From NCBI GenBank assembly GCA_030539155.1, contig JAUNSP010000004.1:4317-39217 (forward strand): a stretch of 34,901 nucleotides of DNA. Direction: 5' to 3'. A program made the translations under genes and the position numbers. Origin of the DNA: Clostridia bacterium (GTDB lineage Bacteria; Bacillota; Clostridia; TANB77; CAG-508). Positions 18,092-26,671 of the stretch are shown here, piece after piece (the stretch's first letter is position 1; every line of letters begins with the position of its first letter). The notes beneath the pieces are model-generated. The model worked only from the letters and a program-made list of their open reading frames with translations, searched no databases and was not told the DNA's origin.

Positions 18092-19096
18092 CTATACTTC
18101 TATACTTATTGCGTGTGCTATACCAGGAATTGATTCTCCCTGTTGAGTAGTAGTCGCATTCATCAATGCACCTGTTGCTATTAAAAGTATCCTCTTCATT
18201 TTTCTTTGCTTTAATTGTTTAAAGAAATATCCTGAGAATATTGTTCCTATACAAGCACATCCGCTTCCCCCAGAATGAGTATCTTGCGACTGCTTGTCAA
18301 ACATTAATACACCACAATCATTATATACAGACTTAATATTATACCCCTTGTTGCTAGCCAAATCAATTACAATATCTTTACCTATATATCCTAAATCACC
18401 TGATATAATAGCATCGTAATAAGTCGGTGCCCTATCTAAATCTTTAAGATGTGTAATTAACGTATCAAAGGCCGCTGGTGCCATTGCCGCCCCCATATTA
18501 TTTGCATCTTTTATACCCATATCAACAATCTTACCAGGCGTAATAGCTGTTATATATGGACCTTCACCTTCCTTAGACATAATAACAGCTCCTGAACCTG
18601 TTACAGTCCATTGTGCTGATGGCGGTCTTTGATTTCCTAATTCTAGAGGATACCTAAATTGTTTTTCTGCACTACAAAAATGGCTAGATGCTGCACATAA
18701 AACATTGTTTGCAGCGCCACTTTCTATACAAATAGAACCTAAACACATTCCTTCTACAAATGTTGAGCACGCCCCAAAAATCCCAAAAAAAGGAACTTGC
18801 AGTTCTCTTAATCCAAAACTAGATGATATACATTGATTTAATAGGTCTCCCGCAAAACAAAGATCAATATCTGCAGCCGCTATGTTGGATTTTGTAATTG
18901 CCTTATTTACAGTTTCCTTTATAATTTTACTTTCTGCTTTTTCCCATGTCTTCTCTCCCCAAAACTCATCTTCCAAACACACATCAAAATATTTTGACAT
19001 TGGTCCCTCGCCTTCTTTTGGACCAACTATAGATGCTACATCCACTATTGTCGGTGGAGAATCAAATTTTATAGTCTGTTTTCCTATCCTTTTCAT
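18092..19096 (-). CDS. spoVAD: Stage V sporulation protein AD
   Basis: SpoVAD is a thiolase-fold protein of the SpoVA complex that moves dipicolinic acid into the forespore and out at germination. The 334-residue product carries the family stretches GACSTFVEGM, AASSHFCSAEKQFRYPLE, the W-T-V-T-G-S-G-A run and GGSGCACIGTIFSG. I place the start at the ATG 19094-19096 (MKRIGKQTIKF), because the GGAGG ribosome site lies inside the four codons after an upstream ATG. The usual spoVAC and spoVAE neighbours are absent. It follows a 46-codon ORF on the same strand with a 13-bp hairpin between. It shows that the organism sporulates. Confidence 0.97.
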   Translation of the reverse strand: MKRIGKQTIKFDSPPTIVDVASIVGPKEGEGPMSKYFDVCLEDEFWGEKTWEKAESKIIKETVNKAITKSNIAAADIDLCFAGDLLNQCISSSFGLRELQVPFFGIFGACSTFVEGMCLGSICIESGAANNVLCAASSHFCSAEKQFRYPLELGNQRPPSAQWTVTGSGAVIMSKEGEGPYITAITPGKIVDMGIKDANNMGAAMAPAAFDTLITHLKDLDRAPTYYDAIISGDLGYIGKDIVIDLASNKGYNIKSVYNDCGVLMFDKQSQDTHSGGSGCACIGTIFSGYFFKQLKQRKMKRILLIATGALMNATTTQQGESIPGIAHAISIEV

Positions 19097-19133
19097 ACTA
19101 ACCTCCATAACTCATTTATCGTTATTTTCTTTT

Positions 19134-19162
19134 GATATAGGAAATTGTTAATTTCCTATATC
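19134..19162. repeat. Perfect 13-bp hairpin upstream of spoVAD
   Basis: GATATAGGAAATT (19134-19146) pairs with AATTTCCTATATC (19150-19162) around a 3-base loop. The right arm covers the stop codon of the 46-codon ORF; the left arm lies about 40 bp before the spoVAD start. No T-run follows on the minus strand, so simple termination is unlikely. It resembles the other TAATAGG/GATATAGG hairpins in the window. Confidence 0.7.
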
Positions 19163-19296
19163 ACACCAAGTTTCTTTGCCATTTTCTTGCCCCTTCTTAT
19201 TACTTTTCTGCCTTTTCTATTAAGCCTTTCATTATATAACATTGCAATACCAACTGAAATGGCTCCACCTATTATTAAACCCTTTACTAATTTCAT
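19156..19296 (-). CDS. 46-residue small membrane protein upstream of spoVAD
   Basis: The ORF encodes MKLVKGLIIGGAISVGIAML, a glycine-rich helix, followed by a very basic tail (NRKGRKVIRRGKKMAKKLG). One short membrane helix plus a cationic C-terminus suggests a small membrane-associated peptide. The ATG at 19294-19296 has a fair purine-rich leader (AGGCGAG). It lies between nifS and spoVAD on the same strand, so it may share the spoVAD transcript. I do not recognise a named family; confidence rests on composition and location. Confidence 0.6.
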   Translation of the reverse strand: MKLVKGLIIGGAISVGIAMLYNERLNRKGRKVIRRGKKMAKKLGVI

Positions 19297-19328
19297 TCCA
19301 TCTCGCCTACCTTCCGTATTATTCTATA

Positions 19329-19356
19329 TAATAGAAAATTTCTTAAATTTCTATTA
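19329..19356. repeat. Hairpin between the nifS 3' end and the 46-codon ORF
   Basis: TAATAGAAAATTT (19329-19341) pairs with AAATTTCTATTA (19345-19356), with a one-base bulge. It is another member of the TAATAG-type hairpins and may end or stabilise the nifS transcript. Confidence 0.6.
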
Positions 19357-19404
19357 CACAATTTTGTTCTTATATAATATTAGTATGCGCGTGATTTTTT
19401 TATT

Positions 19405-20535
19405 TTATTCTAAAACTTTTATAATATCTTTTAAACACTCTATAAAATAATCCACTTCCTTCTTTGTGTTTTTTTCACCTAGCGTAATTCTTAAAGAACC
19501 AGAAATATACTCAAGAGGTGTTCCAATAGCAACTAAAACATGTGATAAGTCTGACTGTCCACTATTGCACGCTGACCCAGTAGATGCACAAATCCCTTTC
19601 TCATCTAACTTATAAAGTAAGAAATCAGAATCCATATTTTTTATAGAAACATTAATATTTCCTGGCAACCTATTAATCATTCCTCCATTCACTACTATAT
19701 CCCCTGCGCTATCTTTTATCCTTTGAATCGCATAATTTCTTAATTCTTTAACATATTTGTTCCTCTTTTCAAAATTTTTATATGAAATTTCTAAAGCCTT
19801 TGCCATACCAACAATTCCTGCAACATTCTCCGTACCTGCCCTTTTATTCTTTTCTTGGTGACCCCCATTTTGAATTTTTTTAAAATTCACACCATCTCTT
19901 ACATATAGTGCCCCAACTCCTTTAGGTCCATAAAACTTATGTGCCGACATAGACAACAAATCTATTTTTAATTCATTAACATCTATTTGAATATTTCCCA
20001 TCGCTTGGACAGCATCTGTATGAAATATTATATTATTTTTCCTAGCTATTTCCCCAATTTCCTTTATTGGTTGAATCGAACCTATTTCGTTATTGGCAAA
20101 CATTATTGAAATAAGTAAAGTTTCCTTTGTAATAGCCTTTTCTAATTCTTTTAAATTTATTCTTCCATTTTTTTCTACGCCAAGGTATGTTACCTTATAT
20201 CCTTCTTTCTCTAACTGCTTACAAGTTTCTAAAACTGCATGATGTTCTATTTTAGTAGTAATTATATGTTTCTTTTGGCTTGCATAGCATACACCCTTTA
20301 TTGCTAAATTATCGCTTTCACTTCCACACGATGTAAAATATATTTCCCCTGAATTTGCACCTATCTGTTTCGCAATTTTTTCTCTTGATTCCTCTATCTT
20401 TTTTTTTGCCTTCCTACCTATACTATATATTGAAGAAGGATTCCCATACTCTACATAAAAATATGGAATCATTTCCTTTAAAACTTCTTCCCTAACTTGA
20501 GTCGTTGCTGCATTATCAAAATACACTATTTTCAT
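19405..20535 (-). CDS. nifS: Cysteine desulfurase (NifS/IscS-type)
   Basis: PLP enzyme that takes sulfur from cysteine for iron-sulfur clusters or thio-modification. Counting from the chosen start, the PLP lysine is Lys200 in SMSAHKFYGPKG, the stacking histidine is in KIEHHAVLE, and the persulfide cysteine is Cys323 in CASTGSACNSG. The 376-residue length is standard. The ATG at 20533-20535 follows GGAGG with 5-bp spacing; an upstream TTG in the same frame would overlap the ribosome site. No iscU or mnmA neighbour is visible, so the partner (cluster scaffold or tRNA thiolation) is open. Confidence 0.96.
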   Translation of the reverse strand: MKIVYFDNAATTQVREEVLKEMIPYFYVEYGNPSSIYSIGRKAKKKIEESREKIAKQIGANSGEIYFTSCGSESDNLAIKGVCYASQKKHIITTKIEHHAVLETCKQLEKEGYKVTYLGVEKNGRINLKELEKAITKETLLISIMFANNEIGSIQPIKEIGEIARKNNIIFHTDAVQAMGNIQIDVNELKIDLLSMSAHKFYGPKGVGALYVRDGVNFKKIQNGGHQEKNKRAGTENVAGIVGMAKALEISYKNFEKRNKYVKELRNYAIQRIKDSAGDIVVNGGMINRLPGNINVSIKNMDSDFLLYKLDEKGICASTGSACNSGQSDLSHVLVAIGTPLEYISGSLRITLGEKNTKKEVDYFIECLKDIIKVLE

Positions 20536-20645
20536 AAAATCCTCCAAAATTATTTTCTTATTATATTATACTTTGATTTTATTATATTTATGTATTTTTT
20601 TATATTGTAAGACTTTTTTACAAAAGTATGGCGCACTAATATATA

Positions 20646-20726
20646 GGACAGAAGTGGCATAATTAATACACTCAAACATTATAAATCTCTTTCATGACAC
20701 ATCTTTATTCGTACGCAAAAATTTTT
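20646..20726. repeat. Two-hairpin intergenic element, copy A
   Basis: It shares a 22-base identical core with 32081-32102 (here 20652-20673, AAGTGGCATAATTAATACAC and two more) plus a similar right half. The first stem pairs the GAAGTGGCAT region with TCATGACACATC imperfectly. A second palindrome, CAAAAATTTTTG, follows at 20715-20726. It lies between nifS and the 110-residue membrane protein gene. It is possibly a dispersed small mobile or regulatory element. Confidence 0.65.
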
Positions 20727-20742
20727 GACACACAAACAAGTC

Positions 20743-20780
20743 GGACAATTTTAATAATTTGCTAATTATTAAAATTGCCC
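20743..20780 (-). terminator. Candidate terminator of the 110-residue membrane protein gene
   Basis: A 17-bp stem with one mismatch, 20743-20759 with 20764-20780 (GGACAATTTTAATAATT region), has a 4-base loop. It begins 38 bp after the gene's stop. There is no long T-run, so the terminator call is moderate. Confidence 0.55.
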
Positions 20781-20817
20781 GCCTTACTATATATATAAAT
20801 TTACATGTTAACTTTTT

Positions 20818-21150
20818 TTAAGCTGAAGCCCATCTAACCATCTTAATGCTTCTATAAACTTCCAAAACTCTTTGATATTTTCTATATTCCTCTTCCCATA
20901 TTTGACTCGGAACCTTATCAAAAGCTGTAAAAACTTTTTCCGCTTCCTTCATGAAAATTAATTGCTCCTGCGATGTCAATGAATCGTATCTTATAGAAAA
21001 ATTGTATAATTTATCTAATATTTGGTTTGCCTCAATAAATGTCCAAAAGTCTTTTATATTTAAACCTATTAATTTCAACTGAATAATTGCATACCCTATA
21101 AGTGCAACTATCACCATTGTTAATACGTATATTATCTTTATTATAATCAT
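20818..21150 (-). CDS. Small membrane protein of unknown function
   Basis: About 110 residues: an N-terminal membrane helix (about 2-26), then a helical cytoplasmic or outer region with a DSLTSQEQLIFMKEAEKVFTAFDKVP segment and a basic C-terminus. I place the start at the ATG 21148-21150, as AAGGTGAT fits that distance; GTG and ATG codons slightly upstream overlap the ribosome site. It has its own promoter and terminator and is monocistronic. The family is not recognised. Confidence 0.75.
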   Translation of the reverse strand: MIIIKIIYVLTMVIVALIGYAIIQLKLIGLNIKDFWTFIEANQILDKLYNFSIRYDSLTSQEQLIFMKEAEKVFTAFDKVPSQIWEEEYRKYQRVLEVYRSIKMVRWASA

Positions 21151-21181
21151 TTTCATCACCTTCTCTTTTGAATATAGTTAT

Positions 21182-21234
21182 ATTATACCATATTTGTCAT
21201 AATTTTGCAATAGTTTTGTCATACTTTTGTAATA
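21182..21234 (-). promoter_or_regulatory. Sigma-A promoter plus 39-bp recurring motif, copy 2
   Basis: TTGCAA (21205-21210), a 17-bp spacer and TATAAT (21182-21187) form a good promoter for the small membrane protein. Overlapping and upstream is the recurring motif, with GTCAT half-sites at 21196 and 21218 (22 bp apart) and TTGTAATATT at the end. One half-site lies inside the promoter spacer, so a bound protein would affect transcription directly. Confidence 0.6.
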
Positions 21235-21284
21235 TTGTTGTTACATAGTAATATTACAAATAAAAAAAGTGACATAGTATCTAT

Positions 21285-23724
21285 CTAAATTACTTCAATT
21301 TTCTCCCCTCTTACAATCAATTTTTTCTTCTCATTTGGCAAAATATCCCCTTCCAGGATTCTATCTGCAATTTCATCCTCTAATATATTTTGAATGGTTC
21401 TTCTAAGGGGTCTTGCGCCATACTTCATATCTGTTCCTTTTTTTATAATTAACTCCTTCACGCCATCATCTATCTCTAAATCAATTGACTGAGCATTTAA
21501 TTTTTCAAGTAATTTTTTTAGCATGATTTCTAAAATTTGTGTTAATTCCTCTCCTGATAGTTTATGAAACACTAAAATCTCATCTATACGATTTATAAAT
21601 TCTGGTTTTAGTTCCTTTTTTAATTCTGATATTACATCTTTCTTTATTGATTCATTATCAAACCCATCTTTGCTATCATCTAAAAAACCAAGAGATTTTT
21701 TTTCTGTAATCAGCCTTGCTCCTATATTTGAAGTCATTATTATTATTGTATTTCTAAAATCAACAACTCTACCAGAAGAATCTGTAAGTCTACCATCTTC
21801 TAATATTTGTAGTAATATATTCATCACATCAGGATGGGCCTTTTCTATTTCATCCAATAATATCACAGAATACGGTTTTCTCCTTATTTTTTCTGTAAGT
21901 CCCCCGACCATCTTCGTATCCAACATATCCTGGAGGTGCACCAATCATCTTTGATACAGAATGTGATTCCATGTACTCCGACATATCTAATCTTATCATG
22001 GTTTCCTCTTTCCCAAATAACTCTTCAGTAAGAGCTTTAGATAATTCTGTTTTACCAACTCCTGTCGGGCCTAAAAACAAAAATGAACCTATTGGTCTAT
22101 TTGGATCTTTTATTCCAAGCCTTCCCCTCTTTATTGCTCTAGCAACTGCTCTTATAGCCTCCTTTTGCCCTATTACCCTTTTTGCAAGATTCTCCTCTAA
22201 ATTTTTTAATTTATCCGTTTCATTTTGCTCAATCTTACTAAGCGGAATTCCTGTCCAAATTGATATAACTTCAAGAATATCCTCTTTAGTGATATTAACA
22301 ACTTCTAAATTATTTTTATTTAGCCACTTATTCTTCTCTTTTTTCAACTTCTCTACTTCCTCAAGTTCTCTATCCCTTAAATTCGCTGCCTTTTGGAAAT
22401 CCTGTATTCTTATTGCTTCCAACTTATCCTTTTTTATTTTTTCTAAAAGTTGTTCAATCTGTTTTATTTTTTGTGGTCTTGTATATACTTTCATTTTCAA
22501 TCTTGATGAGGCTTCATCTATTAAATCAATAGCTTTATCTGGCAAAAATCTATCTGTTATATACCTCACTGATAACTCCACCGCCGCAGTAATCGCTTCA
22601 TTCGAAATTTTCACATTATGATGAGCCTCATACTTATCTCTAATTCCCTCCAGCATTTCTATTGTTTCGCCCTTTGTAGGTTGTTCCACTGTAATAGGAC
22701 TAAACCTTCTTTCCAAAGCACTATCTTTTTCAATATATTTTCTATATTCAGTTATAGTAGTAGCCCCTATCACTTGTATTTCACCTCTAGCTAAAAGAGG
22801 TTTTAAAATATTCGCAGCATCTATTGCCCCTTCTGCCGAACCAGCACCAACTATTGTATGAATTTCATCAATAAATAAAATCACATCTTGAACTTTTTTT
22901 ACTTCCCTTAATGACTTTTTTATTCTCTCCTCAAAATCACCTCTATATTTGGCTCCCGCCACCATACTTGAAATATCTAAAGTAACTACCCTTTTTCCTT
23001 TTAAGTTTTCTGGAACTTCATCAGCTACTATTTTCAACGCCAAGCCCTCTATTACAGCTGTTTTTCCAACTCCAGGTTCTCCAATTAAACAAGGATTATT
23101 TTTTGTTTTTCTTGATAAAATTTGAATTATTCTTTCAATTTCACTCCTTCTACCTATTATCGGATCAATCTTTCCATTTAAAGCTTGTTTCGTTAAATCA
23201 TTGCTAAACTGATTGAGAGTCGTTGTGGAAGTAAAACTTCCTATTGTCTTTTCTTTATCTTTAATATCTGAATTTTTAACCATATCCTCATTATTCATTA
23301 ATTTAACTATATCTGTATATAATTTTTGTGAATTTACATTTAAATCAACCATTATCCTCGCAGCAATGCTATCTGCTTCCCTCATTATACCAATTAGAAG
23401 ATGTTCTGTACCTACATAATCCAATCCTTGTTTTTTTGATTCTTTATATGCATTTTCAATAACCCTTTTAGTCCTTGGAGTAAAACCAATAGTTCCATCG
23501 ACCTTTTCTTGACCTTTTCCTACTAACTCTTCAATTTTTTCTAATATTCTTTCTGTTGTTATACCCTGACCTCTAAGCAAATTGCTTGCTACCCCAGTCT
23601 TTTCCTTTACTAAACTATATAATAAATGTTCTGTACCTACATAATTATGAAATAATTCTTTTGCTATTTCATTAGAATACTGAATTACCTTTTCCGCTTT
23701 TCCTGTGAATTTATACATCAACAA
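21285..23724 (-). CDS. clpC: ATP-dependent Clp protease ATPase subunit ClpC, read through a +1 frameshift at CGG
   Basis: AAA+ unfoldase feeding ClpP. Two Clp-N repeats (about 3-140), AAA1 with [13 protein letters not shown] and [13 protein letters not shown], a UVR-type coiled region ([20 protein letters not shown]), then AAA2 with [12 protein letters not shown]. The frame breaks at GAA-GAT-GGT-CGG (CGG at 21904-21906). Skipping the C gives [17 protein letters not shown], and AAA2 continues with [12 protein letters not shown] to the end. Relatives have an invariant GG here, so CGGG stands where Gly is expected. The restored length of 810-812 is standard. ATG (23716-23718) or TTG (23722-23724) may start it. 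The usual ctsR-mcsA-mcsB partners are absent. Confidence 0.93.
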
Positions 23725-23753
23725 AAATTCCCCCCAACTAAAATTATACTTAC

Positions 23754-23897
23754 TTATACATCCTTTTCATTTGTAATATTTTCTAATTCTTCTACTTTCT
23801 CTTTTTGACCATCTAAAGTTAGCCATGCAAAATAACTACATATAAATTCTCCTGTTTTTGTTTTTGTTTCGTTTAACAAACTTTTCTTTTCTTCCAT
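23754..23897 (-). CDS. 47-residue ORF upstream of clpC
   Basis: It encodes [20 protein letters not shown], then [20 protein letters not shown] and a short acidic tail. The ATG at 23895-23897 follows GAAGGTG with good spacing. It ends about 30 bp before the clpC start, so the two are probably co-transcribed. There is no membrane helix and one Cys. The family is not recognised; a small regulatory or adaptor-like peptide is possible but unproven. Confidence 0.6.
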   Translation of the reverse strand: MEEKKSLLNETKTKTGEFICSYFAWLTLDGQKEKVEELENITNEKDV

Positions 23898-24201
23898 AAA
23901 TATGCACCTTCTTTCATATTTTAATTTTGTGCATTTTATTTTTTATTATTCATATTCTAGATTTTAGATACTAGAAGTTAGAGATTTAAAAGATTAGAAA
24001 ATTTAATCTTTTTTATAAAAAAAATTAAATAAATATTTTTATATATTGATTTACATATTTTACCACTAAATTATCTTTTTTTCAAGATTTTTGATAAAAT
24101 TTCCAGTTTAATTTTAATAAAATTACATAACATAAATATTGAAAAAACCTTATTTGGTTTTTTATATAGATATTTTAAGGTCTTGTAGGAGGTGAATAAT
24201 A
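23898..24201. other. Divergent intergenic region between clpC and the SASP gene
   Basis: This 304-bp AT-rich stretch must hold the clpC-side promoter and the forespore promoter of the SASP gene. A stem AAAAAACC/GGTTTTTT (24142-24149 with 24156-24163) lies about 40 bp before the SASP start, and the ribosome site AGGAGGTG lies at 24188-24195. I could not fix a convincing sigma-G promoter. Nothing else is seen. Confidence 0.5.
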
Positions 24202-24309
24202 ATGGCATATTCAAGTAATAATTCAAAGGTTGTTCCAGAAGCTAGAGAAGCATTAAACAAATTCAAATATGAAGTAGCTAACGAAGTTGGTGTTAAAAAT
24301 ATATTTTAA
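24202..24309 (+). pseudogene. 5' half of an alpha/beta-type small acid-soluble spore protein gene, interrupted by insertion
   Basis: The ATG at 24202-24204 follows AGGAGGTG. The first 31 codons give the SASP start: NNSKVVPEAREALNKFKYEV followed by ANEVGV. They include the YEVANEVG region, the usual cleavage site for the germination protease GPR. After that, element DNA supplies KNIF and a stop, leaving 35 residues without the DNA-binding C-terminal half. The other half lies at 34266-34385. Joining at the shared 11 bp gives a 66-residue SASP of normal length, which would coat spore DNA. Confidence 0.92.
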
Positions 24310-24335
24310 CTTTCCCTTCTGTTTGCTACTTCATT

Positions 24336-26012
24336 TTATGATACTTTTTTATTTCTTTTATTTATAACCCTTGTTTCATCTACTTGACTACTTCCATTAT
24401 CCACATTTGATAATTCACTGAACTTATAATAAATCATTATCTCATGATTTTCTGATATTGTTATCTTTTCTATTAACTCATTTAATAATTGTTTTGTAGG
24501 TTTCTTTAAGGATATAAAATCCTTTACTATTTTTTCTAAATTTTCTAAAGCTTCAGTTTTTTTATTTTTACCCTGTAATCTTTCTTCAATTTCATCTTTT
24601 TCTTTTAAATATTCTTCCTTTTCCTTAGAAAACTCATTAATCAATTCTAAATAGCTCTCTTCACTAATAATACCTCTTACCTTGTCTATATATAAACTTT
24701 TTATATATAATGTACTATCTTCTAGTTTTTGTTCTAGTTCCTCTATCCTTTTTTTATATTCTAATTTTTGTTTTTGTTTTTTTTTCTCTTGATTTGCTAA
24801 TTTTAATAATTCACTTGATAAATCCTTTGAAATATATCTTTCACAAACTTCTTTTATATGATCAATTAAAATTTTCTCTAGTACCACCATATTATTTGAA
24901 TGCCTTGTACAAATATCACTATATAGTCTTGAATAACTATAGCAAATTGTTGTATACCTATACTCTCCATATTTTTTTAAAGCATAATTTGAATAGGTTA
25001 TATTTAACCTCGAACCACACTCTGCACAATATAATAACCCCTTAAATAAATAATCATGTTTTGTCCCTTTAAATGATTTATTCTTACTCAAAATCTTCTG
25101 AACACTCTCAAATTCTTCAACAGAAATAATTGCCTCATGTGTGCCTTGACAAATTATTCTATCCTCAATCGGAACATTAACTCTAACCTTTGACTTGTAA
25201 TTTACCTTTCGCCTTTTTAATTGGACTAAATCCCCTAAATATACCTGATTTTCTAAAATCCTACGAATTGTTGTCTGTTTCCATGAATTATATAATACTG
25301 TTTTTCTAGTTTTTCCAATATTTCTAGTTTCTCCTGGTACAGGTATCCCATCTTTTGTTAAAAACTGGGCTATTTTAGTTAATCCATTCCCTTCTAAAAA
25401 TAATTTAAAAATTCGTTTTACAACCTTTGCCTCTTCTTCTTCAACTATTAAATGATATTTTATTAAGTCATCTTTTTTATATCCATACGGTGCTGTAACC
25501 CCTAAAAAATTTCCAGCCTTCTTTCTTTCTACTAGGGAACTTTTAATTTTTTTTGAAATATCCTTTACATACATATCATTAATTATACTTTTAAAAGGAG
25601 CAATATCACTCATCCCCGCATCTTCCATTGTATCAATATTATCTAGGAGTGCTATATATCTAACCTGATTTTCTGGAAAAAATCTTTGAAGGTAATATCC
25701 TGTTTCAATATAATCTCTCCCCAATCTTGATAAATCTTTAGTAATAACCGTATCAATTATTCCTTTCTCAATGTCCCTTATCATTTCCTTAAATGAAGGT
25801 CTATTGAAATTTGTTCCTGACCAACCATCATCAACATATTCCTTTACTAAAAAAAAATCTTTTTGCTCATTAATAAACCTTTTTAATATTTCTCTTTGAT
25901 TTGTAACACTAGAACTTTCTTCTTTATCACCATCTTCCCTTGATAACCTTATATAAAGACCTACTTTAAAATTTTTTATCCTTTGATTGCTTATTGGTAA
26001 TGCATTATACAT
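24336..26012 (-). CDS. Large serine recombinase (element integrase/excisionase)
   Basis: The 558-residue protein has the resolvase domain with nucleophile Ser in YIRLSREDG and KDLSRLGRDYIETG. Next come the recombinase domain (about 165-300), a zinc-ribbon (CAECGSRL with a later Cys/His pair ICTRH) and a long C-terminal coiled coil. This matches phage and skin-element recombinases of the SpoIVCA type. It would recombine attB in the SASP gene with the element's attP. It starts with ATG (26010-26012) after AAGGAGGGA and ends 27 bp from the left junction, the usual location. Excision normally also needs a directionality factor; the nearby 48-codon ORF is a candidate. Confidence 0.95.
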   Translation of the reverse strand: MYNALPISNQRIKNFKVGLYIRLSREDGDKEESSSVTNQREILKRFINEQKDFFLVKEYVDDGWSGTNFNRPSFKEMIRDIEKGIIDTVITKDLSRLGRDYIETGYYLQRFFPENQVRYIALLDNIDTMEDAGMSDIAPFKSIINDMYVKDISKKIKSSLVERKKAGNFLGVTAPYGYKKDDLIKYHLIVEEEEAKVVKRIFKLFLEGNGLTKIAQFLTKDGIPVPGETRNIGKTRKTVLYNSWKQTTIRRILENQVYLGDLVQLKRRKVNYKSKVRVNVPIEDRIICQGTHEAIISVEEFESVQKILSKNKSFKGTKHDYLFKGLLYCAECGSRLNITYSNYALKKYGEYRYTTICYSYSRLYSDICTRHSNNMVVLEKILIDHIKEVCERYISKDLSSELLKLANQEKKKQKQKLEYKKRIEELEQKLEDSTLYIKSLYIDKVRGIISEESYLELINEFSKEKEEYLKEKDEIEERLQGKNKKTEALENLEKIVKDFISLKKPTKQLLNELIEKITISENHEIMIYYKFSELSNVDNGSSQVDETRVINKRNKKVS

Positions 26013-26094
26013 TTAATCCCTCCTTTAAGCAATCGCCTATACTAATTATACCATAAGTTATAAATTTTTTATATAATTTTAGACGATTTTTATC

Positions 26095-26241
26095 TTATTT
26101 CACATTTTGTAATCTAATTAAAAAATTATTTTTTATAATATCGTTTACATTTATAGTTTTTTCAAAATTCTCCATAAAAATATCCGTTATTTTATATTCT
26201 TGCTTTTTTTTATCACTGTTATTTTTATTTTCATTTTTCAA
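26095..26241 (-). CDS. Small ORF upstream of the recombinase (48 residues, TTG start)
   Basis: From a TTG at 26239-26241 behind GAGGAGTGAT, the frame encodes a lysine/asparagine-rich head (KNENKNNSDKKKQEYK) and then ITDIFMENFEKTINVNDIIK, ending at 26095. It is transcribed toward the recombinase, with 82 bp between them. Size, charge and location fit a recombination directionality factor or a small regulator, but there is no family match I can name. The non-ATG start lowers certainty. Confidence 0.4.
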   Translation of the reverse strand: MKNENKNNSDKKKQEYKITDIFMENFEKTINVNDIIKNNFLIRLQNVK

Positions 26242-26671
26242 ACTATCATCACTCCTCTATTCTTTTATTAATTATATCTTTTACAAAAAAAAATTTTTTA
26301 CTCATTTTAAAAATATGATATAATATTTTCTCTAAAAAAACATTCCCCTCTAATTAGTTGGACACTTAACCTCATTTTTTTACATTATTTTTTTAATATT
26401 TTTAACTTTTTAAAATAAAACTTCTAAATTTTACCATTTTTTACTTAGGGGATTGGGGATAAAATCCCCATAAAAGAATTTTTCTCGGGAGTACAAATTC
26501 AGTGCTTGCTATGACAAAAAAAGTTCATTTTTCCTTCCTGATTTTTACAATTTTATAATTAGATTTATATTAAATCTAACTATGGTATTAATACAAAAAA
26601 ATCCCAACCATAAAAGTTAGGATTTTTATTGTAATAATACTACCAAAGAGAATATTCTGATAAAATATAAA
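26242..26671. other. 430-bp AT-rich intergenic region, including the MBL gene terminator
   Basis: No credible gene seen. A terminator lies at 26595-26627 on the minus strand (AATCCcAAC pairing with GTTaGGATT, then T-run) at the end of the MBL gene. A short G/C palindrome GGGGAT-AAA-ATCCCC sits at 26455-26469, unusual in this AT-rich DNA. A TATAAT-like sequence near 26318 could drive the small ORF or the plus strand. Confidence 0.6.

Noticed and set aside
21971-22621. 216-residue plus-strand frame
   Set aside because: It is antisense to well-conserved clpC and shows only Ser/Phe-rich reverse translation of its codons.
24142-24163. Stem AAAAAACC/GGTTTTTT as a transcription terminator
   Set aside because: It lies upstream of the SASP gene with no gene ending into it on the plus strand; it is kept only as a note in the intergenic entry.
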